From positions 1 to 64,000 of the forward strand of contig KL197784.1 of NCBI GenBank assembly GCA_000697665.1: a stretch of 64,000 nt of DNA. Reading direction: 5' to 3'. Numbering within the stretch: the first letter of the stretch is position 1; each line of letters starts with the position of its first letter. Both the position numbers and the translations under genes were made by a program. The notes under the pieces were generated by a model, which searched no databases, had not been told where the DNA came from, and worked only from the letters and a program-made list of their open reading frames with translations. This document shows positions 1 to 10,307 of the stretch, one piece after another. Origin of the DNA: Jaapia argillacea MUCL 33604 (Eukaryota > Basidiomycota > Agaricomycetes > Jaapiales > Jaapiaceae).

Positions 1-683
1 GATTATCGAAACAGTGTTCTCTCCTCTCTGGAAGACCTGTTATTCTTTACTCCTTTCGACTTAGTTTGATTCGCTCGCGCTTCGCGCTCGCTCCACCCTA
101 ACCCTCTCAGGATGGAACGGAAGAACATACAAAGACATCTGATGCATCCTTGAGCCAGTCGTCATAAGGTGGCAAGGAGGACTTTCCAGGGGGGTCCAGC
201 ATCCGGGAGTGTTCCAAGAGAGCAATTGCTTTAAAGGGCAGCTCATAGTACTGCCTGAGATGAGAAAGGTGGTTCAAAGAAATGGACTGTTGCTTCATGA
301 TGGATCTGAGTCAACAGCTCTTAGCTTCCTGTGCAGAGTTTATACCCTGTGAGCTGAACACTTCAACTGGACCTGCACCGATGACAAGTACATGACATTT
401 CATCAGTCAATGAGTGTTCCATTCCTACACCGTTCATAGTACATGGCATAGATTAAAAGTCAGGCTACATAGGAACATACAAATGAACTGGAGTAGAGGG
501 AAGACAGAGAGAAGGGCGCAACATGATATGAGATCACAAAACAGAACAGAATGAATGCATGCATGCAAACAAGACGATGGGATTGATCAAGTATCCCAAG
601 CATCGAACAAGACACATCAAAACAGAATGACAAAAACACGCCTGAACGGAGCCAGCACTGAGCAAACTCTGAGAACCCGGTGA
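1..683. other. Window edge without a supported gene
   Basis: I see no gene I can support here. A 63-residue minus-strand frame at 107-298 starts with Met and ends cleanly, but it has no motif I recognise and no visible splice partners. It could be an exon of a gene continuing beyond the left edge. A GC-rich near-palindrome of alternating CGC/GCG lies at about 70-92. Confidence 0.3.
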
Positions 684-3600
684 TCAAGACTCCTCCTCAT
701 CCACTTCCATCACATTCTCCAAGTTGGACAGCCGAGCATTGATGTCGGCCTTCAGCACTTCGCAAAACGTCTTGGATGTATCAGTAGTGAGTTCCATGAT
801 TTCCCCATGGAGCTTCTGCTTGTAGGTGGTAAACTCGGTGCGGAGGGTGGGGAGATCACTGCAGAGGCCGTCGATTACCAACCCTTGAGCCTTGACCATC
901 ACATGAAGCTGGGCAATCTGCTGGCAATTGTATAGTCAGGGAAGACAATCAAAGGAATGAAAGGATATACACTCACCGGATCGGAGGGAGGGACTTCAGA
1001 GTCACTCACGAGCGGAACAGCAACTGGGACCGGGCTCGGAGGAATACTCGAGGTTGTGGAGGAATTGTTGAGGTCGATGAACTTCGGGATCGAGGGGTGA
1101 GACTGAGTGATAACAATGTGATGGGAGGAATCTGGGCGTCAGGTAAGCATTGGGAAGTGAAGGAAGAAAAACATGAAACTCACCATGCAACTTTACCTTC
1201 TTGGGTTTGCCGCCTAATATTGGTCTGTAAGGCGAGCGACCAACAACTATAACTGATGGCATACCTCGAGAAGATCCTTCCATGAACTCGGGGATGAAGT
1301 CAATTGGAATAATTCGGGTTTTCCACTCCTGATGCGCGTCTATATGAACGGTTAAGGGAATCTCAATGCTCTGAGTCCAATAAGACACAGTGCAGATGCT
1401 TACCCTTCTTGTTGTCCTTAAGCTTCTTCCTTTCCCCAGCCGCGGCCCCTTGAGGTGCAGCTGGAGCAGAAAATAAACATAAAAAGGTGGAAGGCAAGAA
1501 AGAAATCAATAACACTCACAAGTTTTTCTCCGAGTCCGGGCCGAGATGTTCTCAGGCTCGGCCTCTGCAACATTCGGAGCCACTGGAAGTCAGCAGGATA
1601 GTAGTCAACATGGAATAAGTCAGCATGGACTAAAACATACCATTATCCTCTTCTGCTTCTCCCTCGGACTCAGCCAAGCTGGTGAGCTTTGTTCGCTTTC
1701 AAAGCGGCCCACCTGAAGGTCTGCTTGCTGGACCACCTGGCTGACCCCTCTCGTAGATGACTCTGCCAACGTCCCCAATGTGTCTGGGGTTTTTGATGGT
1801 GGCTGGGCGACCCTTGATCTCCTTGCCAAATTCATCAGCAAATCGACAGCTGAGCTTCCTCTTGTGACACCAGTAACAGGCTGGGAATATGCCTGTCTCC
1901 ATCGCATCATTGCTCTTGAGAATGACACAGCACAGGTTGCTCTTCTGGCACCCATGGCAATGCTGCGCGTAGATCTAAAGATGTACGATTGGTCGATGTA
2001 AGCATCATCTGATGATATAAAGACTCACACAAGGATGCAATGCCGTGGCCAGGTTGCTGTACTTGGTACCACCAGTGTATTTGTGCTTCTCAGAAAGAGG
2101 AGGCTCTTTGGGCAGAAGGACATCTTTATCCTTGTCCTTCTTCCCACCTGCTGAAGTCGGCGCAGCCTCAGCATTGGACCCATGTTTGGTTCGATCAGGG
2201 GGAGGGGATGCAGCTGCTGTGGAAGCTTCAGGACGTTGAATTGGATCACCAACATCAGCTGGAGCAGGAGCCTAGGGGGCGGAGGTAGCCTTAGCCCTTG
2301 CAGCTGCCATCTCCTGGTGCTCGCGTTAGACTCGGCGTGAAAACTTTGGTTTGGAGATGGGTCCCCTCACCGCAGGGCCAATAGGACCCTCTTCCTCCGA
2401 GGCTGTGTTCCGATGATCCACATCTTCTTCGACTTCTACGTCCGAAGACACATGCACCGCCCGAGCCTTGCCTTTTACAAGGTGCCGAGGCTGTCGAGGA
2501 GTGTTGGTGTCGGAGTCAGAGCCTGACTCTTCTAACGCCCTTTTGAGAGAGTTAGGAGATGGCTGAGGGGGGGTCATGGGAACATGAGGAGCAGCAAGAG
2601 GTACTGGAGGAACATTCAGCATGGGGAGACGGGGAGCCAGAACAGGATTAGGAGTTGAGACTTGAGGGTTCACAGCAGCAACAGGTACAACCTGAGCTGG
2701 TTGACCAGACACGATGGGGCCGGTCACCGGTGCAGGCGTTGGAACAGGAGCCGGAGCTATGGATGGTCCAATGCGCCGATTGTTAGGGAGGAAAGGTTCT
2801 AGAAGGGAGAGTCATAGTCAAATCAAGACTCATCTGAACAATTTGGATCACATACATTTATCTGAATCACAATGATTAGACTCCCTTGGACCGACGAAGT
2901 CTGTGACCAAGTAAGTGGCGTAAGACTCACAAGGAGGAAATAGCACTTACTTGGTTCCCACCACTAGTGCTGTCCACATACGGTTATAATATTTTTTTCG
3001 TCGTATTGTATTATAACCTAAGGTTACGGGTATGCTGGAGGAGCGTATCATATTATAACCTTAGTAATAACTGTATGTAACCTTACATAACCTCCTAAAT
3101 ATCTGCATCCCAAACACAGGTTCCAGGCTGGTTTCAACTGTCTATTCCAGTCAAAATAACACCCCCAGATGGTTATCTGGCTCTTTGGCAGGTAGTAAGA
3201 CTCAGATTTGCCAATTACACTGTCCTCAACGATGATCAGTGATGCCCGGCAATTTCCAGAGTCACCACCAAATGCTTGAGAGGTCAGAAAACCTCAGATA
3301 TCTCATCAATTTAACATTGAGGAAGCTCGATGGAGGCATAGAGGGGACTTGTCAACTGTTTGAAGACATCCTCACAGGCTCCTCATCAGTTTTTGTGATT
3401 TCCGTGACACAAAATAACCGATGATCGGTTACGGTTACATACAGCTCCGGTATGATAACCTTAACCGGTTATGGAGGGTATGGGAAATGGTCATATCATA
3501 ACCGTACTTAAGCGTAATTATGATAACCATAACTGTATGTACCCTTAACCTCGGACAGCACTAACCACCACAGGTTACTTCCCAATGGCCGGTTCTTCTT

Positions 3601-4009
3601 GTTCTCAACCATCTTCGGGGCCGAATCTGTCCACTTCTTGTGATTGATACACTGGGCGTCCTCCCTACTGACATTTCGAAGGTCTGGAACAGTCCTCTCA
3701 AGCTCAAAGCTGAGCGAGAGTAGAATGCTAGGGACAACAGGTACGGTCCTGGGAGCGTGCACCCGGAAACACGCCCAAGCATCCTCCCAGTAAGCCTGAG
3801 CATAGATCATTTAGCTTTCATCAATTTACAGTACAGTAAATGCATACCTGTTCTTGCCAGAGCTCCTGCATAACACCGAGTGGGAGAGCCGCGTGTGGGA
3901 GCAAGGCCTGAAGAGCTCAGTTGACTTGGAGGGCAACGATGATGATCTCCCATTGAATCGCCATCAGAAGGTGGTGTTCCTGAGGGGTTCTCTTTTGCGA
4001 TGAAGACAT
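684..4009 (-). pseudogene. Zinc-cluster / coiled-coil protein of the KDZ block, disrupted
   Basis: Function unknown. The start is taken at the ATG read from 4009-4007, opening MSSSQKRTPQ. The first exon ends near 3850 at a GTATGC donor, and several short GT..AG introns follow. Along the protein I see a globular N-terminal part rich in Trp and Arg, then a long Pro/Ala-rich disordered part with acidic serine clusters (about 2.3-2.8 kb). A Cys-rich exon at about 1.70-1.99 kb follows, with CHGC, a CC pair, CYWC and a final Cys, like a Zn2Cys6-type cluster. The C-terminal 70 residues are coiled-coil-like and end VDEEES. In-frame stops lie at 3917-3919 (TGA), 2326-2328 (TAA) and 2272-2274 (TAG), and a 599-bp MITE sits in an exon, so this copy is probably dead. 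The zinc cluster suggests DNA binding, which is inference only. It is divergent from the small gene at 4260. Confidence 0.55.
2965..3563. mobile_element. hAT-like non-autonomous element (MITE)
   Basis: The two ends are an 11-bp terminal inverted repeat, TAGTGCTGTCC, followed on both sides by related subterminal sequence (ACATAC then GTTAT). The flanks are CCCACCAC at 2957-2964 and ACCACCAC at 3564-3571, an 8-bp target duplication with one mismatch. Eight-base duplications are characteristic of hAT elements. The 599-bp interior is AT-rich, full of short GGTTAT/ATAACC inverted motifs, and has no transposase. It sits inside an exon of the minus-strand gene, a few bases before a GTAAGT donor. Confidence 0.75.
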
Positions 4010-4259
4010 GACAAAGAAGTTTGTTGGCAGAGGTTTCGGAGAGAGTAAAGTTCAGAGTGATGAAGAGTACAATCACTGTGATTCGGTGTTTTGAATGTGT
4101 GACATACTGTGACAGTCACATCACAAACAATGGTAGGCCCGAATGTGGTGGCTGCTGTGACTCGGCCCAAGACCAACAATAACACGTGGTGAACAACGCG
4201 AAGTCCATTTGGCTCTCCCTACAATCAACGCACATCTACAACTTTCATCACCATTTACC
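4010..4259. promoter_or_regulatory. Shared divergent upstream region
   Basis: This 250-bp spacer separates two divergently oriented starts, the minus-strand ATG at 4009 and the plus-strand ATG at 4260. Any promoters for both genes must lie here or overlap the genes. No TATA box or operator is clear. Confidence 0.3.
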
Positions 4260-5163
4260 ATGGATCAGCATCACAGTGAGTCTTCGGACAGAAACCAGAT
4301 CTCGGACACCCATAAACAATGATTGTCTAGACAACCCGGACGTCCAGATGGGAGAGAGCGAAAAGAATGGTACGTACTCAACTATGTGTCTTTCTGTTCT
4401 TAGCTGAGATCAAGACATGCTTGGCGTAGCTGTTTTCGAGTTCAATCTCAATGACTTTGATGACTTTGATGACTCGGAGCTTGTCCCTCAACCAGATCGA
4501 TCCCCAGCGCAGGACGCAACCGAACCCCCTCCAAGTCAACTTTCAGTCTTCAATCCATATGGTTCCGACGAGCCGGAGCCAATTCCAGCTGCCGATCCAA
4601 TCCCTTTGACCACTGCATTGCCAGCTGTGAGCCCATTGTCTCACATGAAACCGTTTCCCGAAGGTGACCACCAGCTTCCTCTCCCCGATGAGTGGCTTCG
4701 AATATATTGCATGTTATCTCTGTATTTCATATTATATCCTTCCGTCTAACCGACATCAACAGCTCCAGCTGCTGCAGCACCAGGATTGACACCCGGAGCA
4801 GGGCCAAGTCGCCAGGATCCTGTGAGTACCTTTCGGTCCCCAGGATAACTCACTGGTTCATGTCCACCTCCACAGACTGTCGTTGAGAAGACACAGCCGG
4901 TTAACGCACCCTCGGACTCTCCCCTACTTCTTCAAGTTTTCCGAAACCAGCAGCTCAGACGGGACGTCATGGAGACAATGGAACAAACCATCCTCAACTG
5001 AGTCACCCGAAACCAGGAGAACATACAGTTGGAGTTCAGGAATGGCATAGTGGCGGCTATGCAACAGCTTCAACTGGAGGTGGAGATGTTGGCTTCAGCC
5101 TTGAGGACGTGGGATATCGGTGTTGCTGCAGTTGCTGCTGGTGAAGAATCGAATCTTTACTAG
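4260..5163 (+). pseudogene. Small acidic coiled-coil protein of the KDZ block
   Basis: Function unknown. The proposed start is ATG 4260-4262 (MDQHHS), followed directly by a GTGAGT donor, with further short exons. The main exon, about 4415-4690, encodes an acidic stretch with a repeated FDD motif and then a Pro/Ser-rich linker. Introns at about 4690-4761 and 4821-4876 have good GT..AG ends. The last exon gives a Gln/Leu-rich helix likely to form a coiled coil, ending GEESNLY with TAG at 5161-5163. A TGA at 4999-5001 interrupts this helix while the frame stays open on both sides, so the copy looks damaged. It resembles in layout, but not clearly in sequence, the acidic coiled-coil tail of the gene at 684-4009. 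It converges on the minus-strand gene ending at 5262. Confidence 0.45.
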
Positions 5164-5261
5164 TAGCCTTAATGTCATCTGTCAATATTCATTCACAATT
5201 CCTTCGGTATTCGTTCCCATCTTGCAAATATGATGCCATTCAACCTCATACACAGTAATGA

Positions 5262-8200
5262 CTACTTGGAACGCCCTGCGACTGGCTTCAAAGGGGAAGT
5301 CCGACTCCGAGTGACTGGTAAATGCAGCACCAGTGGCCACTTTGCCGTCCTCTCCATAGTATATGTTGCTCCGGCTTGTTGTGCTACAGGAGTCAATGGT
5401 TTTTTCCTTTTCGGTGGGCCCTGCTCCGAGAAAAGGTGAGAGATAGTTCTGGGAAGTGATCGGAGATGCTCACTGGTGATAGGAACATCCAGTCGCTTGG
5501 AAATTTCATCGATCGTCGACCTCTGTCTTTTTGCAAGCGGAATGTCACTATCCGAGGCTTCCCCCTCATTCATTGGCTCCAGTTCCTTCCTTTTGCGACC
5601 CCGATTCGATTCGAGGCCTTTCATTACCTGTTCGCGACTGACTGGAATCTCCAAAAAATGAGCACTAGTCATCAAACAAACACACCAGCCATCACTCACG
5701 GCTTTCAGACTTGTGATATTTGGCCTGAGCGGCAGGTTGTCTTGTCCTAGATGTTAAGGGGATTCTCGGCTTTGGTCGCGGTACAACAGGGTGTGGCTCA
5801 GTCACTGTCACATAAAATGTCGGTGCTATTGTGATTTATTGTTCAATGGCTGTGTTGCTTACCACTGTCCGTGTTCGGACCCCCTCCCGCCACTGGTGCC
5901 TTCTTGGTTGCCCTTGCCTGTGACAGGTGTACTGGTGAGATGATATTAGCTTGAATAGGACCAGAACTTACAGTTGGCACCTTCCTTGCTAATATGAGAC
6001 GCACTGGACCCTTGATCAGTGTAGTTTCACAGTCATCTGGAGGAGCACACTCATGAATCTCGGTGTCATCCTCTTTCTCAGGGTCGGTCGGCCTGTGGGA
6101 CTTGCTCTTCCCTGCCTTCCCAGCTGGTGCTTGCGGCGGCTCCTCCTCTGACTCTGTTTCCACTTGGGGAAATGACCTTCTGCCCGTCTTCTTGAGCCAT
6201 ATCACTGGAGATTCTCTTTTGGGTTCCGGTTCAATCTGTGGCTTCTTCATCCCTACCTTTTTCCTGATTCAGTTTCTCGGGCGTTCATCCTCTGTGTCGG
6301 GTGACCTGACAACCTTCCTAGTCTGGCCGGTCTTCGTCCTAGGAGTGTTCAGAGACTGGAGAATATCTTCCAGATCTTCAGTCCCTGCCAATGCGATCAG
6401 CACTTCCACAATGGTGGAAAGTTTTAATTACCATTCTCCTTCCCAGATCCAACCACGGATGCACCATGGGTTCGTGTAGACCTCAATGTACCTGCTCCTG
6501 TGAACCAATGGTTAGTCATGGGATTGTTTGTTTCCGAAGTCACGCACGGGTTATATTGTTGGGGATGGGAGACAATGGTTCTGCGTCGGAGGAGTCATAT
6601 CCTTCTTCTATGACTCGCCGAAGTCACTTCGGGGTTACTGAGTGGCAGAATCCATGAGTTCTGTTTAGGCCTGTATTGTCAGCCAACTCACCATCAACCG
6701 ATTCATGGTTATCCGAGCTCCAGTCAGTCTCATCTTCATCATCCGAAGTTGGATCCAGCTGTCGGCGAGTTTTCTTCCCCTTAGCACAAACCGGTTCCTT
6801 GACCTTTGCCTTTCCTTTGGCTTTGCCATTTGGTTTATCCTTTGACTTAGATGCTATGTATAGTAATGAGAACTACTCATCAACTTCTTTGCCTGACTCA
6901 CCCTTCACTTCGGCAGGCTTTGCCTGTTTCTTTGCTTTGGCCCCAGCCCTCTTTTCAGCGTTTCTGATCTTGAAGTCAAAGGAATTCGTAGGGTCGTCTC
7001 GGATCTGCTCCAGCATCTCCTTCATGTCTTTCAGATGCATCTTCAAAGGATCCCAGACCCTTCCGCTGGTCGGAAGCCACTTCTTGGCAATGAATGCCTC
7101 GGGGTCCCCCATCACCTCCACCCATGGGACCGATCCTTCACTTCCTGTTGTGATTTCTGCAAAATGAAATGGACTAAATGGCTGGCTTACTTTTGGCAAA
7201 AGCACACTCACGATAAACACAGTTCATGTAGTCTCGCATGATAACCACAAGTCTCCCAGTTCCTGTCCCGAGCGGATTGGGAATGATGAATCGGCCTTCC
7301 TCGTCTTCGGCAAGACGAAGTTCTTTGGTGCATTTCTTGTTCCGGCCTCCGGTGCCTTTGGGGACAAGCTCTGTGCTACTATCTTTGATATATGACTGAA
7401 TGGAAAGAGTTGTGATTGGAATATGCATGAATCACTCACTGATTGCAATGTTGCAGAAGTCCCTAAATGGTTGACAGTTGTCGGCCAGAAACTTCAGGTA
7501 CAGTTTGGAGAACCGGCTGTCACTGTCAGAGTCGGCGCTGAGGAACTGGGGTGAGCATCGGTTCCACTGGATAGATTGGCACATACACAAATGCTTCAAC
7601 CTGTCCTGCCGGGGTATGGAAACCATACAAAATCATGACCTCTATTCCCAATGAATCTCAGCACTGATTTGCATACAAGAGCATCATCTTGTGCCCTCGC
7701 TTTTCTGCAAGCCTAACATTGCTAAGATCATCAGTCATCCAGTCGGATTGTCCCAGTCACACCTCGACTTGACCACTGGGGGGGCCCCCAGTTCATTCCA
7801 TTTCTTCACCTGTAACATGTACTGATCCCGTTCCTTGTCCGTTAGCTCCTTCATCACTGTGCTGACAACCTTTTGATATGTGGCAAAGGATTCGGTCAAA
7901 TTACCCTTGTCTTCGGGGCTGACCAGTGCCCTGATCCCAGCCCGAATCTCATGTCATTTTTCGAACTCGACCACGGATTTCAAGTTCCAAACCCAGAACC
8001 ATATCCCCATCATGTCTTTGACCGTTCCAGGTCGCTCCAACAGAATGAAGTTATGAACAGCCTAAATGTCACTCCAATTGAGGTTAAGCCTCGCATTGGG
8101 AAGTTGGACATACCAAAGTGACATTATCTCTCTCATCTTCGTCCAGTTCAGCAATGGCCTCAATGGATTGGATGATCTCCTCTGAAGCATCTCTGAGCAC

Positions 8201-8338
8201 GGCAAGCTTATTGTGCTTCTCAGCCTGGGCATAGGTATCGAGGTAGCCATTTGCAATTTCTATGTCTTCGGTGGTGAGAGCATATGAGAGGGAGTGAAGG
8301 GCCTTGTGGCCCTTGTGTGATCGTCTCTTTCTAGCCAT
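5262..8338 (-). pseudogene. Long charged KDZ-block protein, unknown function, damaged
   Basis: Start ATG at 8338-8336, opening MARKRRSHKGHKALH. Exon 1 is 8114-8338 and the first intron 8062-8113 (52 nt). An early part is helical and acidic. Next comes a block with ERDQYMLQVKKWNELGAPP, then a segment ending LVVIMRDYMNCVY and, after a clean intron, a part containing VPWVEV and FDFKIRN. From memory, proteins of this general layout are common uncharacterised neighbours of KDZ elements in Agaricomycetes. The C-terminal third (5.3-6.7 kb) is Lys/Glu/Pro-rich and disordered, with nuclear-localisation-like basic runs. In-frame TGA codons lie at 7954-7956, 7658-7660 and 6269-6271, each in otherwise open frame, so this copy is probably non-functional. 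It could be two adjacent genes, since the 5.3-6.5 kb exons are joined only by inferred introns. Its 5' end faces the dioxygenase gene. Confidence 0.5.
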
Positions 8339-8878
8339 GACTAGAGTGGTTGATGGAAAAAGTTTGAGTTTGGAAAGGAATTGTTGACAAGGGGCGATAC
8401 TCCGTTGCACGATTTATAAACTGACATCGGCTTACCACTCTGGGATGCGAGTTGCACAAGCAGGCCGACAAAATGTCTCAGAAGTCACTGCAGTTCCGAG
8501 GGACACAGATGACACTGATCCAAACATATAATCAAACTGGAAATATCAACTCATACACAGTCTGTGTTGGGAGAACTTGACGCTGTGTAGCGACAGTATG
8601 AACTACTTGCCTGAGACATCGCACACAAAATGGTGGATGCGTGCCGAATTGACTTACGTGTGACCTGCTACATAACCGTAAACATCAACGAACATGTACA
8701 GAATGAATGGAAATCCGTCTGAGAACAAGTGCATGCCATGTGTAACCATACATTTGCAGAAAGTTGAAGTGGTTGACATGTGCAGTCGTTTGCACTGGTG
8801 CAATGAGTGTGAGCTTGGTGCGACTGCATTGTCACACGTGCGAGTTGTCATTGTCCACTATTTTTGACCGCTCTACCC
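8339..8878. promoter_or_regulatory. Divergent intergenic region before the TET/JBP-like gene
   Basis: This 540-bp gap lies between the minus-strand start at 8338 and the plus-strand start at 8879. A candidate TATA-like TTTATAAA is at about 8410. I see no other motif. Both genes may share regulation, but that is inference from orientation alone. Confidence 0.3.
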
Positions 8879-10189
8879 ATGGCTACACCATTACCACCTG
8901 TCACAGATTATGCCTCAGCACTGCTGCTTGAAGAAATTCTGTGTCGCCACCTTTACCATAGGTTTATTCAAAAGCTTTATAAATCTGATGCAACCTTCGA
9001 GTCGTACACCATGCCTGCTCTCACCACATCTTTGATTGGGGAGTGTGAATGGATCACAGATGTCCTTTGCGAGGCATTCATGAACCCAAGTAGCCAAATC
9101 ATTCTCTCGTTGTTCGTTGACTGATTGTGCTGCAGTTGTTGTGCCCTGGACCGCACATGAGTATAAGGCCAAAATATCTTCGATCACCACAGGAATGAAT
9201 CAGAAGAAAGATGAGGAACTCTCAAAGCAATTTCCACCTCTGTTCAAGGGTGTGTTGCCCATTAGAACGCGACCATTTGTCCTTGTCAACAACTCCGGAA
9301 TGGTGATCATGTGGCATCTACAGTCTATTCTCTGCATCGATCGACAGGTGAGCTCTGAACTGTGTTTCCATGCACAGAACAGCTGAGAGGGGATGAGATG
9401 TCCCTATTCCATGCCACCCGACATCTCAACAAGAAATTGCTGACCTCTATTGTGCATCTGAAGCCGGGGTCAGCTTGTAACTGGTGTGTTGACGCCTCTT
9501 ACTTCAAGTCGAAGGAAGATTGCCTGGTAATCCACCCTGGAGCACTGAATTTCAGCCCTGGCTGGTTTCATCTGGGCTGGGAGGTGAGTCAATTTATGAG
9601 AATGTGAAGGTTCGAGCTCCTGAATAGATGCCAGAGGTCGGTGGATCCAATTCAGGTTTCGGAGACAATGCAAGGAGCAGCTCTAGCGTCAGGGGTGGCT
9701 GACTGGCTGCAAGAGACCTTAGAAACGATGGCAATCATCAATGCAATCGTGAGGGTGATCCATCCGGGGCTCTTCCATTATGGGCTCCTCAGATGGAATC
9801 GTCTCAGGGAGGAGAATAACCACAAAGTTCCGGCCAAGTCATGGCTCTCCATCTATACCGGGATGGCTGTCATTGCGAACCAAGAGACCCCGGTACATTG
9901 TGATTCACACTGTTGGGTGGGATGGTACAATTTGTTGGCATCTGTGGGGCCGTATATGGAGGCCAAGATGGAGTTGCCAACCGTCGGTATCAAGGCTACA
10001 TACCCTCCAGGAACACTGTCCGCTCTGAGCAGACATGTTCTCAGCCACAGAGTGTCCCCAACTGAAGGGGAATGAGTATGTTATGCATACTTCATGAGAC
10101 ACAAGGTCCCTCATCAGTTAGGGGTTTCTATGAGCGAAGGTCTTTTCATGATGGCGGACCACTATATAAATTCTGATGTATCCAGGTAG
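8879..10189 (+). pseudogene. TET/JBP-family Fe(II)/2-oxoglutarate dioxygenase, one in-frame TGA
   Basis: Predicted 5-methylcytosine-type oxidase of the fungal TET/JBP family, which acts on nuclear DNA. Exons 8879-9089, 9136-9347, 9383-9583 and 9635 onward join in frame through GT..AG introns of 46, 35 and 51 nt. In the joined protein the iron ligands are His296 and Asp298 (motif PVHCDSH) and His346 (LSHRV), a 50-residue spacing typical of the double-stranded beta-helix. PPGT between them matches the family. An N-terminal strand, FVLVNNSGMVIMWHL, resembles the conserved segment upstream of the catalytic core. The frame meets TGA at 10073-10075, yet continues VCYAYFMRHKVPHQLGV to TAG at 10187-10189, and this tail is family-like. 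The expected 2-oxoglutarate-binding arginine, about 16-17 residues after the distal His, would be Arg363, beyond the TGA. The product is therefore probably inactive unless the TGA is read through. It lies 118 bp upstream of the co-directional KDZ transposase. Confidence 0.8.
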
Positions 10190-10307
10190 ATAATTGGTTA
10201 GATCACAGATTGTGCTACATAAACCTTTTGCGTGTCAAAATCGATCATCACCATAACCACTCAGTCAAAACATTCTGAATCGTTGAAAATCCATCCTCAC
10301 ACCGACT

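Noticed and set aside
96-105. CCCTAACCCT, two telomere-like repeat units
   Set aside because: Only 10 bp. This is expected by chance in 64 kb and no further units follow.
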